Shown here: positions 44,901 through 52,236 of the stretch, in pieces
Layout of the letters: every line of letters starts with the position of its first letter
Position numbering within the stretch: the stretch's first letter is position 1
NCBI RefSeq assembly: GCF_022921095.1
Contig: NZ_CP095053.1
Span: forward strand, 2,894,501 to 2,958,500
Source: Hymenobacter aerilatus
GTDB taxonomy: Bacteria > Bacteroidota > Bacteroidia > Cytophagales > Hymenobacteraceae
Direction: 5' to 3'
Length of the DNA: 64,000 nucleotides
Program-made: the position numbers and the translations under genes
The notes under the pieces: model-generated
Databases searched by the model: none
Seen by the model: only the letters and a program-made list of their open reading frames with translations
What the model was told of the DNA's origin: nothing

Positions 44901-45087
44901 CGGGTAGGGCGGCCCCTTTTTCATCCACCACACGCCCTGCAACGGGCGCATCGGCGACAGGCAGTAGGGTACCTGATAAGAAATCGGTTGCTGGAGTAGC
45001 TGCCTGCACTGCTACGGGCAATAGGGGTAAACCGCAGAGCAGTGCTGGCACAGCTAGCCAACGCAATTTGGGTACTGTCTTTCTCAT
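41917..45087 (-). CDS. SusC/RagA TonB-dependent transporter (arabinan locus)
   Basis: A 1056-residue outer-membrane transporter with signal peptide (MRKTVPKLRWLAVPALLC). CarboxypepD_reg-like domain (AGRVVDEKGAALPGVNVVVK), plug with TLNILKDASSTAVYGSRGAN, and beta-barrel ending FIGGLQVNF. Two tandem ara-type operators lie 33-75 bp upstream of its start codon, and a half site near 45291, linking it to the arabinose genes. Confidence 0.94.
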   Translation of the reverse strand: MRKTVPKLRWLAVPALLCGLPLLPVAVQAATPATDFLSGTLLPVADAPVAGRVVDEKGAALPGVNVVVKGTNNGTQTDADGRYTLTVPDGATLVFSFVGYTAQEVSVGGRSTINLALAPDSRALGDVVVVGYLTENRQNVTSAVAPLDVKEANKTPVPTVTQALQGRVAGVQVTGSGGPGATPIINIRGIGTLGNASSGPLYIIDGLWTDNIRDLNPNDIETLNILKDASSTAVYGSRGANGVVQITTKKGKAGAPSISFNSYRGVDNVYKTYNLTNASEWADRAVIAYRNAGLDPLNNGQNSLAGAVKGPGGAFNPNVDTDWQKEFFQTGTLEDYNLSFSGGSSGEKYNSNYLISGEYFHQEGIVKGPDFKRYSLRLNSGLTKGRFRLQENAQLTHINTTLLNGAPFIDVLTIIPSIPVYDPANLGGFGTGSSVLNSFATNPIGAQSLLRRTQADNRLAGNVSAEYSFFDFLTYRLNVAMDGHTYSNADAQKLGIIRQNTAINTSSLNEFLGYDLFLLAENTLNFNKRLGDHGVNALLGYSEQSYRQHNVQAGAQGFTSSPQYYFELSAGPRVGVVQGSSFEYTKRSFFGQATYDYKNRYLASLSARRDGSSRFTPENRWGNFWAASLGWRISEEDFFKDAVPAINNLKLRASYGTNGNDALNGPYGGSYLPYPIIGQNVNYVIGTGQTIVNGSSQLALASPDIRWEDRRTRNIGLDLSVLDSRLSLSADYYISETRNALAPVQVLTYLGHFGNDIYQNAGTIENRGFELGLGYHETKGDFTYGADFNLTTLKNEITAVPTVGQTFGGGEGVTRSQLGTSLGEFYLIPFDGIFQSNDEVANYKSSNGTIIQPYASAGDVRYRDVNDDGKIDNADRVFAGKSIPNLVMGLNLNAAYKGFDLSVFLQSSSGNKVYNQAKLALESYNGPNNYDADVTPWSVDNPSSTTPRLLQGGGLGNLGQAAASNALFNSTRWLENGNYVRLKNVQLGYTLPTSVTSKVPSLGSVRVYVTGRNILTFTKYSGFDPETTGTGFYSRGVDNSSYPNVRSFIGGLQVNF

Positions 45088-45119
45088 AAAAAGGAGGAGT
45101 GGGAATTGGAAAACACATA

Positions 45120-45162
45120 CTCACAATCGATTGTGTAAAAACTATTCGCAATCGATTGTGTA
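45120..45162. promoter_or_regulatory. Tandem ara-type operators before arabinan SusC
   Basis: ctcacaatcgattgtgta (45120-45137) and ttcgcaatcgattgtgta (45145-45162) share the palindromic core caatcgattg and are spaced 25 bp centre to centre. A third, weaker copy (tttatcgtttgtgta) ends at 45308. They lie in the 424-bp gap before the divergent exonuclease gene; nothing else stands out there. Confidence 0.75.
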
Positions 45163-45511
45163 AGGGCATCAAAAGAAAGCCTACGGCTTGTCTGAAATAC
45201 TATTGAATAGAGTATTCAAGGGTCTCAACAAGGCACTGGGCAACAGGTGCTGTGAGAGTTGAATTGAACCGAAATATAGGAATGTTACGGCAACTTTATC
45301 GTTTGTGTAAGCGAATATTTTTTCGCTTACCGATCTGTATACTCTACATGGAAAGCGCGTGTTCCATTTCAATTGCGCTATCGAAAAGCCCGGTATCAAT
45401 CCATTACAACCTAAAGCAGTATTATTAGCAGCTGGATGACAGATTGCCTTCTCACAGATAAGCGCGTCATCTGCTGTAGCCGTGCGCCTGCTATAACTAA
45501 ATTTGTTGCCC

Positions 45512-46210
45512 GTGGCTGCTGATTTCCTGCTGTTTGTTGATACGGAAACCACCGGCCTACCCACCCGCTGGGACCGACCCTATGCCGAAGAAGGCCACTG
45601 GCCGCACGTGGCGCAACTGGCCTGGCAGGTGTACACGGCCGCTGGGGAGCTGGTATGTTCCGATGCGGGCTACCTGCGCGTGCCAGCTGGCACCATGCCG
45701 GCCGAGGCCGTTGCCGTGCATGGTCTCACCGAAGACTTTTTGCACGCCCACGGCGGCGCCCCCCGCCCCGTGCTGGAGCGCCTGCACCACGATTTACTGC
45801 ACTACCGCCCACAGGTAATCGGTCATTTTCTCCAACTCGATTTTCACGTGCTGGGCGCGGCGTTTCAGCGGGTAGGCCTGTCGAATCCGTTGCCGGCCTT
45901 GCCGCAGTTTTGCACTATGTTCAGCAGCAGGCCCCTGAGCTTGCGCGGGCACTACCTGAAGCTGGCCGACCTGCACGAGTATCTCTTTCAGGAACCGCTG
46001 CCCCGCCTGCACGATGCCGAGAGCGATGCTGCCGCCACGGCCCGCTGCTTTTTCGAAATGCGCCGCCGGGGGCTGTTTGCCACCACGGCCCCTACCCTAC
46101 CCCGGCTGGTGCCCCCAGCGCCCCGCTCCTTTTGGGCGCAACACCAACTTCCCATCACCGTAGGTGCAGCGCTGTTCTTTCTCCTTCTCTATTGGTTGAT
46201 CTATGGATAA
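45512..46210 (+). CDS. DnaQ-like 3'-5' exonuclease with C-terminal membrane anchor
   Basis: About 232 residues, starting with GTG at 45512 or TTG at 45503. DEDDh exonuclease motifs: ExoI FVDTETTGLP, ExoII GHFLQLDFHVL, ExoIII LHDAESDAAATA. The last 20 residues (ITVGAALFFLLLYWLIYG) form a membrane segment, unusual for a repair exonuclease. Its stop overlaps the next gene by 8 bp, so the two are coupled. This exonuclease plus CBS/DUF294 pairing is known from other bacteria, often near acetate permease genes; none is present here. Confidence 0.85.
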   Translation: MAADFLLFVDTETTGLPTRWDRPYAEEGHWPHVAQLAWQVYTAAGELVCSDAGYLRVPAGTMPAEAVAVHGLTEDFLHAHGGAPRPVLERLHHDLLHYRPQVIGHFLQLDFHVLGAAFQRVGLSNPLPALPQFCTMFSSRPLSLRGHYLKLADLHEYLFQEPLPRLHDAESDAAATARCFFEMRRRGLFATTAPTLPRLVPPAPRSFWAQHQLPITVGAALFFLLLYWLIYG

Positions 46211-48104
46211 CGTTCTGGCTTTTTTGCGCACTGTGGAACCCTTCCAGCTCCTCCCCGACGACGTACTGGCGGGGGTAGCCGAGTTGGTGGAGGAGGTCTA
46301 CCACTCTCGCGAAACCCTTCTCTACCAGCAAGGAACCAGCAAGTTGCGGGCACTGGATATTATTGTAGAGGGCGCCTACGACACGTTCTTTTATGATAGT
46401 GAGCAGCGCAAGCGCCTACCCCTCACCTACCCGGCCGGCACGTGCTACGGGGGCATTTCTATTTTGCTGCACAAAAAACGCTCTATCCGGACGGTGGTGG
46501 TGCGCGCCCGCACGCGGGTGCTCACCCTACCCCGCCGCGACTTTCGGGCCCTATGCGTGTCTTACCCCGAGTTCTTTCACTTTTTCACGGCGCGCTACGG
46601 CGAGCAGATGCTCAACGAGGAGTTTGCCCATTTTGTGAAACCCCGCGACACACCCGAGCAGAACTTTCTGGTAGCCGACCAGCTGTTTTCACGCCGCGTG
46701 GAGACGTTGGAGATGCGTCCCATCACAGCCTGCACGCTCGATACGCCCATCTACGAGGCCGCGCAGCGCATGGCGGCGGCCAAGGTGAGCTGCCTGTTTG
46801 TGGCCGACACTCAGGGCACGATTGTGGGCTACTGCACCGACATCACGCTGCGCGACTCCGTGATTGCCCAACGCCTCGATGCCAACCGCCCCGTGGCCGA
46901 CGTGCTGGCTACGCCGCTGGTCACGGTGAGCAGCAATGTGTATGTGTATGAGGCTATTCTGAAAATGTTTCAGACCAAGACGCGCTACCTGCTGGTAGAG
47001 CGCGAGGGCGAGTTTCTGGGCTTTTTGAGCCGCAACAAGCTCCTGAGCGATTTGGCGCAGTCGCCGTTTATGTTCATTCAGGCCGTGAAGCTGGCCCAGA
47101 GCACCCACGAGTTGAAGCGCCGCTGGGACCAGGTACCCGAGATTGTGCAACAGCTACTAGGTAGGGGCGTGAAGTCGGAAATCGTGAACCAGGTGATTAC
47201 CGCTGTAGCCGATGCCATTGCCCTCAAGGTGATTGACAACGTGCTAGCCGAGCACGGCCCTGCGCCCGCTCGCTTCGTGTTTATGGTGTTGGGCAGCGAG
47301 GGTAGGCAGGAGCAAACCCTGGTGACGGACCAGGACAACGCCATTATCTATGAAGACAAAGCCAATGAGCAGCGCGAACTGGTGCGCGCCTACTTCCTGC
47401 GCTTCGCCGAGGCCGTGTCCGATCAGCTCAATCACATTGGGCTGCACTACTGCACGGGCGGCTTTATGGCTAAAAACCACAAATGGACGCACTCGCTCTC
47501 GCACTGGAAACGCAACTACCAGGAATGGCTGCGCGAGTCGAACCCCGAAAACGTGATGCGCTTCGCTACCTTTTTCGACTGCCGCTACCTCTACGGCGAC
47601 GAGTCTATCATGGACGAGCTGCAAGCATTTCTGCACCAGGAACTGCAAAAGCCTTCCGAGCGCTTTTTCCGGTTTATGGCCCAAAATGCCCTGCAATACG
47701 AGCCACCACTTACCTTTCTGCGCAATATTCGCACGTTTGTACAGGGAACCCAAAAGGTGTTCGACCTCAAGCGCACCATGACGCCCATTGTGGACCTGGT
47801 GCGGGTGTACGCGCTGCAACATCAGATTTTCCGGACGAATACTGGCGAGCGGCTGGCTCTGCTGCGCGAGCGGGGCGTATTCCGCGAGAAAGAATATCAG
47901 GAGCTATTGCAGGCCTACTACTACCTGATGGGCATGCGCCTGAACAAGCAAGCCAACCAGCTGCTGCAAGACCGCACCGCCCCCACCAACTACGTCGACC
48001 CGACCACCCTCACGCAGGTGGAGCAGGTCACGCTGAAAGAGATTTTCAAGGTGATCCAGGACTTCCAGCTGAAAATCAAAGTGGGCTTCACGAAGTCGTT
48101 TTAG
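46203..48104 (+). CDS. cNMP-binding/CBS/DUF294 putative nucleotidyltransferase
   Basis: A 633-residue cytoplasmic signalling protein. Domains in order: cyclic-nucleotide-binding-like (about 10-135; AGTCYGGISILLHKKRSIRT), CBS pair (about 170-290; PIYEAAQRMAAAKVSCLFV and RYLLVEREGEFLGFLSRN), DUF294 nucleotidyltransferase (about 330-470; MVLGSEGRQEQTLVTDQDNA with the G-S and D-x-D metal site) and DUF294_C (about 490-633). The substrate is unknown; the family resembles GlnD-type uridylyltransferases. Coupled with the exonuclease by overlap. Immediately downstream is the att junction of the integrative element. Confidence 0.9.
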   Translation: MDNVLAFLRTVEPFQLLPDDVLAGVAELVEEVYHSRETLLYQQGTSKLRALDIIVEGAYDTFFYDSEQRKRLPLTYPAGTCYGGISILLHKKRSIRTVVVRARTRVLTLPRRDFRALCVSYPEFFHFFTARYGEQMLNEEFAHFVKPRDTPEQNFLVADQLFSRRVETLEMRPITACTLDTPIYEAAQRMAAAKVSCLFVADTQGTIVGYCTDITLRDSVIAQRLDANRPVADVLATPLVTVSSNVYVYEAILKMFQTKTRYLLVEREGEFLGFLSRNKLLSDLAQSPFMFIQAVKLAQSTHELKRRWDQVPEIVQQLLGRGVKSEIVNQVITAVADAIALKVIDNVLAEHGPAPARFVFMVLGSEGRQEQTLVTDQDNAIIYEDKANEQRELVRAYFLRFAEAVSDQLNHIGLHYCTGGFMAKNHKWTHSLSHWKRNYQEWLRESNPENVMRFATFFDCRYLYGDESIMDELQAFLHQELQKPSERFFRFMAQNALQYEPPLTFLRNIRTFVQGTQKVFDLKRTMTPIVDLVRVYALQHQIFRTNTGERLALLRERGVFREKEYQELLQAYYYLMGMRLNKQANQLLQDRTAPTNYVDPTTLTQVEQVTLKEIFKVIQDFQLKIKVGFTKSF

Positions 48105-48278
48105 CCCTACCCCTGTTCCATCGACGGAATGGCATCGGCATACACTCCGCGTCAGGCACCACTATAGCGGCTTGCTGATTACCTATACCCGTATTGCAGC
48201 GGCACAGGTAGGCGTGCCGACCCGGAGGGAGATGCTAGCAGGTAAATTGTTTAGAAAAACCGTAGGCGGATAAATAAA

Positions 48279-48309
48279 AAACGGCTTCCACATTACGTAG
48301 AAGCCGTTT
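48279..48309 (-). terminator. Original tRNA terminator, now stranded at the left island end
   Basis: Arms aaacggcttc and gaagccgttt (10 bp, 11-base loop). Read on the minus strand it ends in a T-rich run (ttttttattta) and lies 3 bp from the displaced tRNA 3' end at 48312. Before integration it would have ended the tRNA transcript. Confidence 0.75.
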
Positions 48310-48311
48310 CG

Positions 48312-48333
48312 GTGGGCCCACTTGGAATCGAAC
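48312..48333. repeat. attL: displaced copy of tRNA 3' end
   Basis: 22 bases identical to 58178-58199, beginning gtgggcccac and ending ggaatcgaac. The sequences diverge immediately after. In the intact gene this stretch is the tRNA acceptor 3' strand and T-arm, the usual target of tyrosine integrases. Confidence 0.9.
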
Positions 48334-48441
48334 GGTTCAAATCTCACTTTACCTATACTGCCTTTAAAACCCTTCTGACAGCATTTCAGGCCACTTTTGA
48401 GTTCAGGTAGAAACACCTATAACCGGGTATAATTAAAAGTT

Positions 48442-48462
48442 TTGTCCCGTGAGTTGTCCCGT
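48442..48462. other. Paired arm-type sites, left end
   Basis: Two direct copies of ttgtcccgt (48442-48450 and 48454-48462), spaced 12 bp, lie 109 bp inside attL and 48 bp before the integrase start. The same pairing with the same spacing occurs at the right end (58101-58119). Such sites are typical binding sites for the N-terminal arm domain of tyrosine integrases. Confidence 0.6.
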
Positions 48463-48509
48463 GAAAACAGATAGCGTACCTTAGGGTATTCACTTTTCCG
48501 GGCTAGGAA

Positions 48510-49763
48510 ATGCTACGTATCAAATACTATCTGACCGACGGCAACGCCGACGGCGAAACGGCTATTTATGCCGCCTGTTACCTGGAAGGGAAACGGAAAA
48601 AGATTTACCTCCCCCTCGCGGTACCGCCGGATCAGTGGGACGCGAAGAATCAGAAGTACCGCCGCAACTTCCCTAACTTCTCGGATGCAAACCTGCTGCT
48701 CAAACGACTAACGGAGCAGCTAGAGGCCGCTGCGCTGGCCCTCGCCGTTAAGGGCAAGCTACCCACGGTAGAAGATTTGCGCGAAGTAGTAGCCAAGACA
48801 GTAGGCGGCGCACAACCCAACGCCCCCGCCGGGCTGCTAGAGCTGCTGGAGCAGTGGATAGAATCCAGCCGCCGCGACAAAACCGAAAGCACGGTAAAGA
48901 GCTACAAGACGCTGCTCAAACACTTAACCGCCTACGCCAAGCTCCGCCGCCTCCGGCTGGAGTTTAGCAACGTAGATTTTGCTTTCTGTGAGGGTTTCAA
49001 AAGCTATCTGCTCCGTACGGCCGGCATTGCTAATACCTCTGTTAACAACAACGTAAAGTACCTCAAAGCCTTTCTAAACGCCACCTTTGAGCAGGGCCTA
49101 CATGAGTTTGCCCACTTCAAACGGTTCCGCAAGCTGGAGGACTTGCAGCCGGAGGTAGTCTACCTCACGCGGGCGGAGAAAGAGGCCGTAGCTACGCTAA
49201 ATCTGGACTATATGCCCCGCCTGGAGCAGACGCGGGACGTATTCCTATTTGAGTGCGAAACCGGCCTACGGTTCTCCGACGTGCAAGCCCTCCGACCGGA
49301 GCAGATACAGGATGGGTACGTGCTGGTTACGACCCTGAAAACCTCTGACCTACTGAAAATACCTCTTTCGCCGTTGGCGCTGGCTATCCTACGCAAGTAC
49401 GCCGGCCGCTCCGAAAGCTGGGCCCTACCCGTAAAGAGCAACCAAAAGAGCAACGCCGATTTAAAGCAGATTGCCCGGCTGGCCCGCCTCACCTCCCCTA
49501 CCACTACTACCCAACTTCGCGGCAAAGAGCGCAAAGCCACTACCCGGCCTAAGTACGAGTTGATTTCTACTCACACCGCCCGCCGCACTTTTGTAACGCT
49601 GGCACTGGAGGGAGGAATGCGGCCGGAAACAGTGATGCGAATTACCGGCCACAAAGATTACAAGACGCTACACCGTTACCTCAAAATAACGGATGCAGTA
49701 GTGCAGGATGAATTTAAAGAATATGTTGAACGGCAGGCCGCACCATTGATGCGGGTTGGATAA
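48510..49763 (+). CDS. Tyrosine recombinase (site-specific integrase)
   Basis: A 417-residue integrase of the Bacteroidota phage-integrase type. N-terminal arm-binding domain (about 1-90), SAM-like core-binding domain (about 105-205) and catalytic domain (about 215-400). Active-site residues: Arg254 in TGLRFSDV, a likely Lys near 277, His355-x-x-Arg358 in HTARRT, His381 in GHKDY and nucleophile Tyr390 in LHRYLKI. It lies next to attL and should catalyse integration and excision at the tRNA. The unknown gene 49775 follows after 11 bp. Confidence 0.95.
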   Translation: MLRIKYYLTDGNADGETAIYAACYLEGKRKKIYLPLAVPPDQWDAKNQKYRRNFPNFSDANLLLKRLTEQLEAAALALAVKGKLPTVEDLREVVAKTVGGAQPNAPAGLLELLEQWIESSRRDKTESTVKSYKTLLKHLTAYAKLRRLRLEFSNVDFAFCEGFKSYLLRTAGIANTSVNNNVKYLKAFLNATFEQGLHEFAHFKRFRKLEDLQPEVVYLTRAEKEAVATLNLDYMPRLEQTRDVFLFECETGLRFSDVQALRPEQIQDGYVLVTTLKTSDLLKIPLSPLALAILRKYAGRSESWALPVKSNQKSNADLKQIARLARLTSPTTTTQLRGKERKATTRPKYELISTHTARRTFVTLALEGGMRPETVMRITGHKDYKTLHRYLKITDAVVQDEFKEYVERQAAPLMRVG

Positions 49764-49774
49764 TAAACGAATTT

Positions 49775-50884
49775 ATGTATTTCAACAATCCACACTTATA
49801 TAAGCTAATACAGAAAATACATCAAAGCCATTCATTCGATATAAATGATCTTGATGATGCAGTTGTTTTTCATAATAAACTAGAAAAATATAGAATGAAA
49901 TATGAACACAATATGTATCGTGACATGTTGCTATTATCCCCTGATCAGCAGGTTATATTATTAGAGCATTGCTTAGATCAATTTGTAAAGCACAGACTTC
50001 TATACATATTACCAAAAAGACCTTATGAAGGCAAGCCCAGCTACGAACAAGAAGAATTATGGAGAAGCAGACACGACCCCGAGATTATCAACTTTAATTT
50101 TGAATTAAAGGAACTTAGCGATGAGGAGAAACTAAGATATGATATACTAAATATGCGTATGACAATAGATGAAAATACAGCATCATCTATGGAGTATGGA
50201 TTATATGATGATTATGAATATCTAGACTGGCTTATTTCTGAAAGAATTGAAGTAGGACCAAATGAATTAGTATCAGACCTAACCGACACGCAAAAAAAAA
50301 GAATCAGAGAGAAAATAATAAGCAATACTTATGAAAAAGCTCACGAATCCACTCTAAATCAATACCAAAAAATCACAGACAAAGAACTTAGAGGCCTTTG
50401 GATATTAGATTATAATAAATGGAGATATAAAAAGCAAGAAGATGAGGAAAAGAATGAGTTTTCAATTATGTGTAGAGATGCTATTAGAAATTTAAATTTC
50501 TTTAAAGGAAACAATAAAAATAATATAAAAGAAGAAATTTCCCTTAACTCAGAATCATCTAGTATAAAAGGGCCATTATTAAAATGGCAATTTGAAAGAG
50601 GAGGCGTTGCTGATATGGCAGAACTACTATATCGATTAGAAAAGGGTGGATTTATAAATTTAAAAGAGTTTATGAATGATGGTAATGTTTCTGAATTATG
50701 CAGAAGAATATGCTACATATTCAATTTCAGTGGTAAAGACCCTATCAGTAACTTAAAGGCATACCTCAGCGACCTTAAGGTTAAAGACAGCCTAGGCGAA
50801 GGTCCGGTTAAGCTAGAAGATCTAAAACCTATTGGCCGCAGCCGTGGCGGGAAGATGGATAGTGTCTTACCAGCTCAAGATTAA
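49775..50884 (+). CDS. Unknown AT-rich cargo gene
   Basis: A 369-residue protein I cannot assign to a family. The DNA is far more AT-rich than anything else in the window: 13 of 60 bases are G or C in 49861-49920 and 22 of 60 in 49921-49980. The protein is hydrophilic and helical, with many Glu, Lys and Asn and no membrane segment. The C-terminal part (about 270-345: LLKWQFERGGVADMAELLYR, then GFINLKEFM and a final SNLKAYLSDL) faintly resembles the C-terminal module of RteC-like Bacteroidota proteins; this is only an impression. It follows the integrase by 11 bp, so it may be cotranscribed. The final 40 codons return to GC-rich use, hinting at a junction. Confidence 0.8.
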   Translation: MYFNNPHLYKLIQKIHQSHSFDINDLDDAVVFHNKLEKYRMKYEHNMYRDMLLLSPDQQVILLEHCLDQFVKHRLLYILPKRPYEGKPSYEQEELWRSRHDPEIINFNFELKELSDEEKLRYDILNMRMTIDENTASSMEYGLYDDYEYLDWLISERIEVGPNELVSDLTDTQKKRIREKIISNTYEKAHESTLNQYQKITDKELRGLWILDYNKWRYKKQEDEEKNEFSIMCRDAIRNLNFFKGNNKNNIKEEISLNSESSSIKGPLLKWQFERGGVADMAELLYRLEKGGFINLKEFMNDGNVSELCRRICYIFNFSGKDPISNLKAYLSDLKVKDSLGEGPVKLEDLKPIGRSRGGKMDSVLPAQD

Positions 50885-51011
50885 TACTTGACTGTCATAA
50901 CCTTATCTTCTACTTCCTACAGAATGGTATCGTAGGAAGAAAAGGAAGAAAATTTCTTTCCTACCCCTACCTACCCGGCTAGGTTTGCAGCATCACTAAT
51001 CGATTGTTGCA

Positions 51012-51299
51012 ATGCAAAACCTACTTATCCTAGCTGACAGCCCGGAGGCATTCCGGGAACTGCTCCGCAACTCCCTCGCAGAGTTGCTACCCACCACGCC
51101 GGCGGCTACCGCCCCCGATACATTGTTGACTATTCCGGAAGTCTGCAAGGAGTTCGGCGTGTCTAAAACCACCTTGACAGAGTGGACTAAGAACGGCATT
51201 GTACCTTTCGTGCGCCTAGGGCGGCGTATGTATTTTGAAAGGTCACAAGTATTGGAAGCTGGCCGGACGCATAAGAAGTACCAACACCGCAAGGGCTAG
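51012..51299 (+). CDS. HTH_17 DNA-binding protein, probable excisionase
   Basis: A 95-residue protein. Residues 39-82 form a MerR-like helix-turn-helix of the HTH_17/excisionase type (LTIPEVCKEFGVSKTTLTEW ... VPFVRLGRRMYF). The N-terminal 35 residues are helical and may mediate dimerisation. In Bacteroidota mobile elements such proteins lie beside integrases and direct excision or act as local regulators. It is followed after 5 bp by the next unknown gene. An aatcgattgttg word lies just before its start. Confidence 0.8.
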   Translation: MQNLLILADSPEAFRELLRNSLAELLPTTPAATAPDTLLTIPEVCKEFGVSKTTLTEWTKNGIVPFVRLGRRMYFERSQVLEAGRTHKKYQHRKG

Positions 51300-51304
51300 G
51301 AGTG

Positions 51305-51952
51305 ATGAGTGCTACCCACCACTTCCGCCCCCGCCGGTTGGCCGAACAGTTAGAGCAAGGTCCTACCCAACGCCCGCCCCAACCGCCAAGCCCGCCGCGC
51401 CGCCGCAACCCCTTTCCGGCACCTGTACCAGACCGGCCGTTTCGGGCGGCGCTGCTCTACCGGCTGGAAACCCTCCCCTACCTTGCCAACCTAGGCGGCC
51501 CCGATAAGGAGTACCGCCTAGTGGCTGAATGCCTACCCACCGCCGAGGGTACCGCCGTGCATGATGTGCTGTTTCTGTGCCCACCGCAACCGCGCTACGC
51601 CGGACAGTGCGACGCTATCCTACAAACTAGGTGCATAGAACGCCAGAAAGACCTACATTCTGGCCTCCGCACGGTTGAGAAAATGCCGGCGCGGCTCTCT
51701 CCGTGGGTAGAATGCCTGTTTGTAGGGGACTACAAAGCCGACTACCGGGAGAAAGTGCTAGGGCCGGCGGCCGTCGTGCTAATGCGACGCGCCACGGCCA
51801 CCGAGCCGGCCTACCTGCTGCTGCTGGTCACGGAAAAAGCCTATATACCTAAGAGCCGCCCAACTAACGCACAAACCGCACGGAATACCCTGCAAACCGT
51901 GCTGCCACAGCTACCAGAGTGGCTCAAGCTACTCCCCTCCGAATTGGAGTAA
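51305..51952 (+). CDS. Hypothetical element protein with Pro/Arg-rich N-terminus
   Basis: A 215-residue protein starting at ATG 51305 (a GTG one codon earlier is also open). Residues 8-45 are disordered, rich in Pro and Arg (PPQPPSPPRRRNPFPAPVP). The rest looks globular with alternating strands and helices (VHDVLFLCPPQPRYAGQCD, AVVLMRRATATEPAYLLLLV). No motif recognised. It lies in tight tandem with the HTH_17 gene and precedes the structured region and Rep-like gene, which suggests a role in replication or its control. Confidence 0.65.
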   Translation: MSATHHFRPRRLAEQLEQGPTQRPPQPPSPPRRRNPFPAPVPDRPFRAALLYRLETLPYLANLGGPDKEYRLVAECLPTAEGTAVHDVLFLCPPQPRYAGQCDAILQTRCIERQKDLHSGLRTVEKMPARLSPWVECLFVGDYKADYREKVLGPAAVVLMRRATATEPAYLLLLVTEKAYIPKSRPTNAQTARNTLQTVLPQLPEWLKLLPSELE

Positions 51953-52074
51953 CGCAACGGCGTTTGCCTGTATTTATCAGGCATTACAGGGAGGCAATAC
52001 GAACTGCTAGACGGTTCCCCTAGGCACAGATGCCTACCCCGCCTCTCTCGCAATTACCACACACAAACAGACTG

Positions 52075-52182
52075 GAAACAGCCTGCCACCGCACCGAAAG
52101 CAGTGGCCTTGGTTGCTGCTGCTTTTAACGAACGAGCGCCTACCCTCTTAGTAAGGGTAGGCGCTCTGGAGCAGGCTGTTTC
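52075..52182. other. Three-way-junction structure, candidate replication origin
   Basis: Perfect outer arms gaaacagcctgc (52075-52086) and gcaggctgtttc (52171-52182) enclose two hairpins: aaagcag/ctgcttt (52097-52125, 15-base loop) and the perfect 13-bp gagcgcctaccct/agggtaggcgctc (52134-52166, 7-base loop cttagta). A small hairpin taggca/tgccta lies at 52021-52036. The block is non-coding and ends 54 bp before the Rep-like gene, the place where rolling-circle elements often keep an origin. A structured RNA is the alternative. Confidence 0.65.
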
Positions 52183-52236
52183 GGGCTAGGAATTAGCTGG
52201 TGCTACCACTGGCAAAGATAGGCGTTTCGGGCTACC

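Noticed and set aside
45181..45564. 127-codon minus-strand frame before the exonuclease
   Set aside because: It overlaps the exonuclease start and the SusC regulatory region and has no recognisable protein features.
50997..51010. actaatcgattgtt before the HTH_17 gene
   Set aside because: Shares the aatcgattg core with the ara operators but the outer half-sites do not match; not enough to claim regulation.
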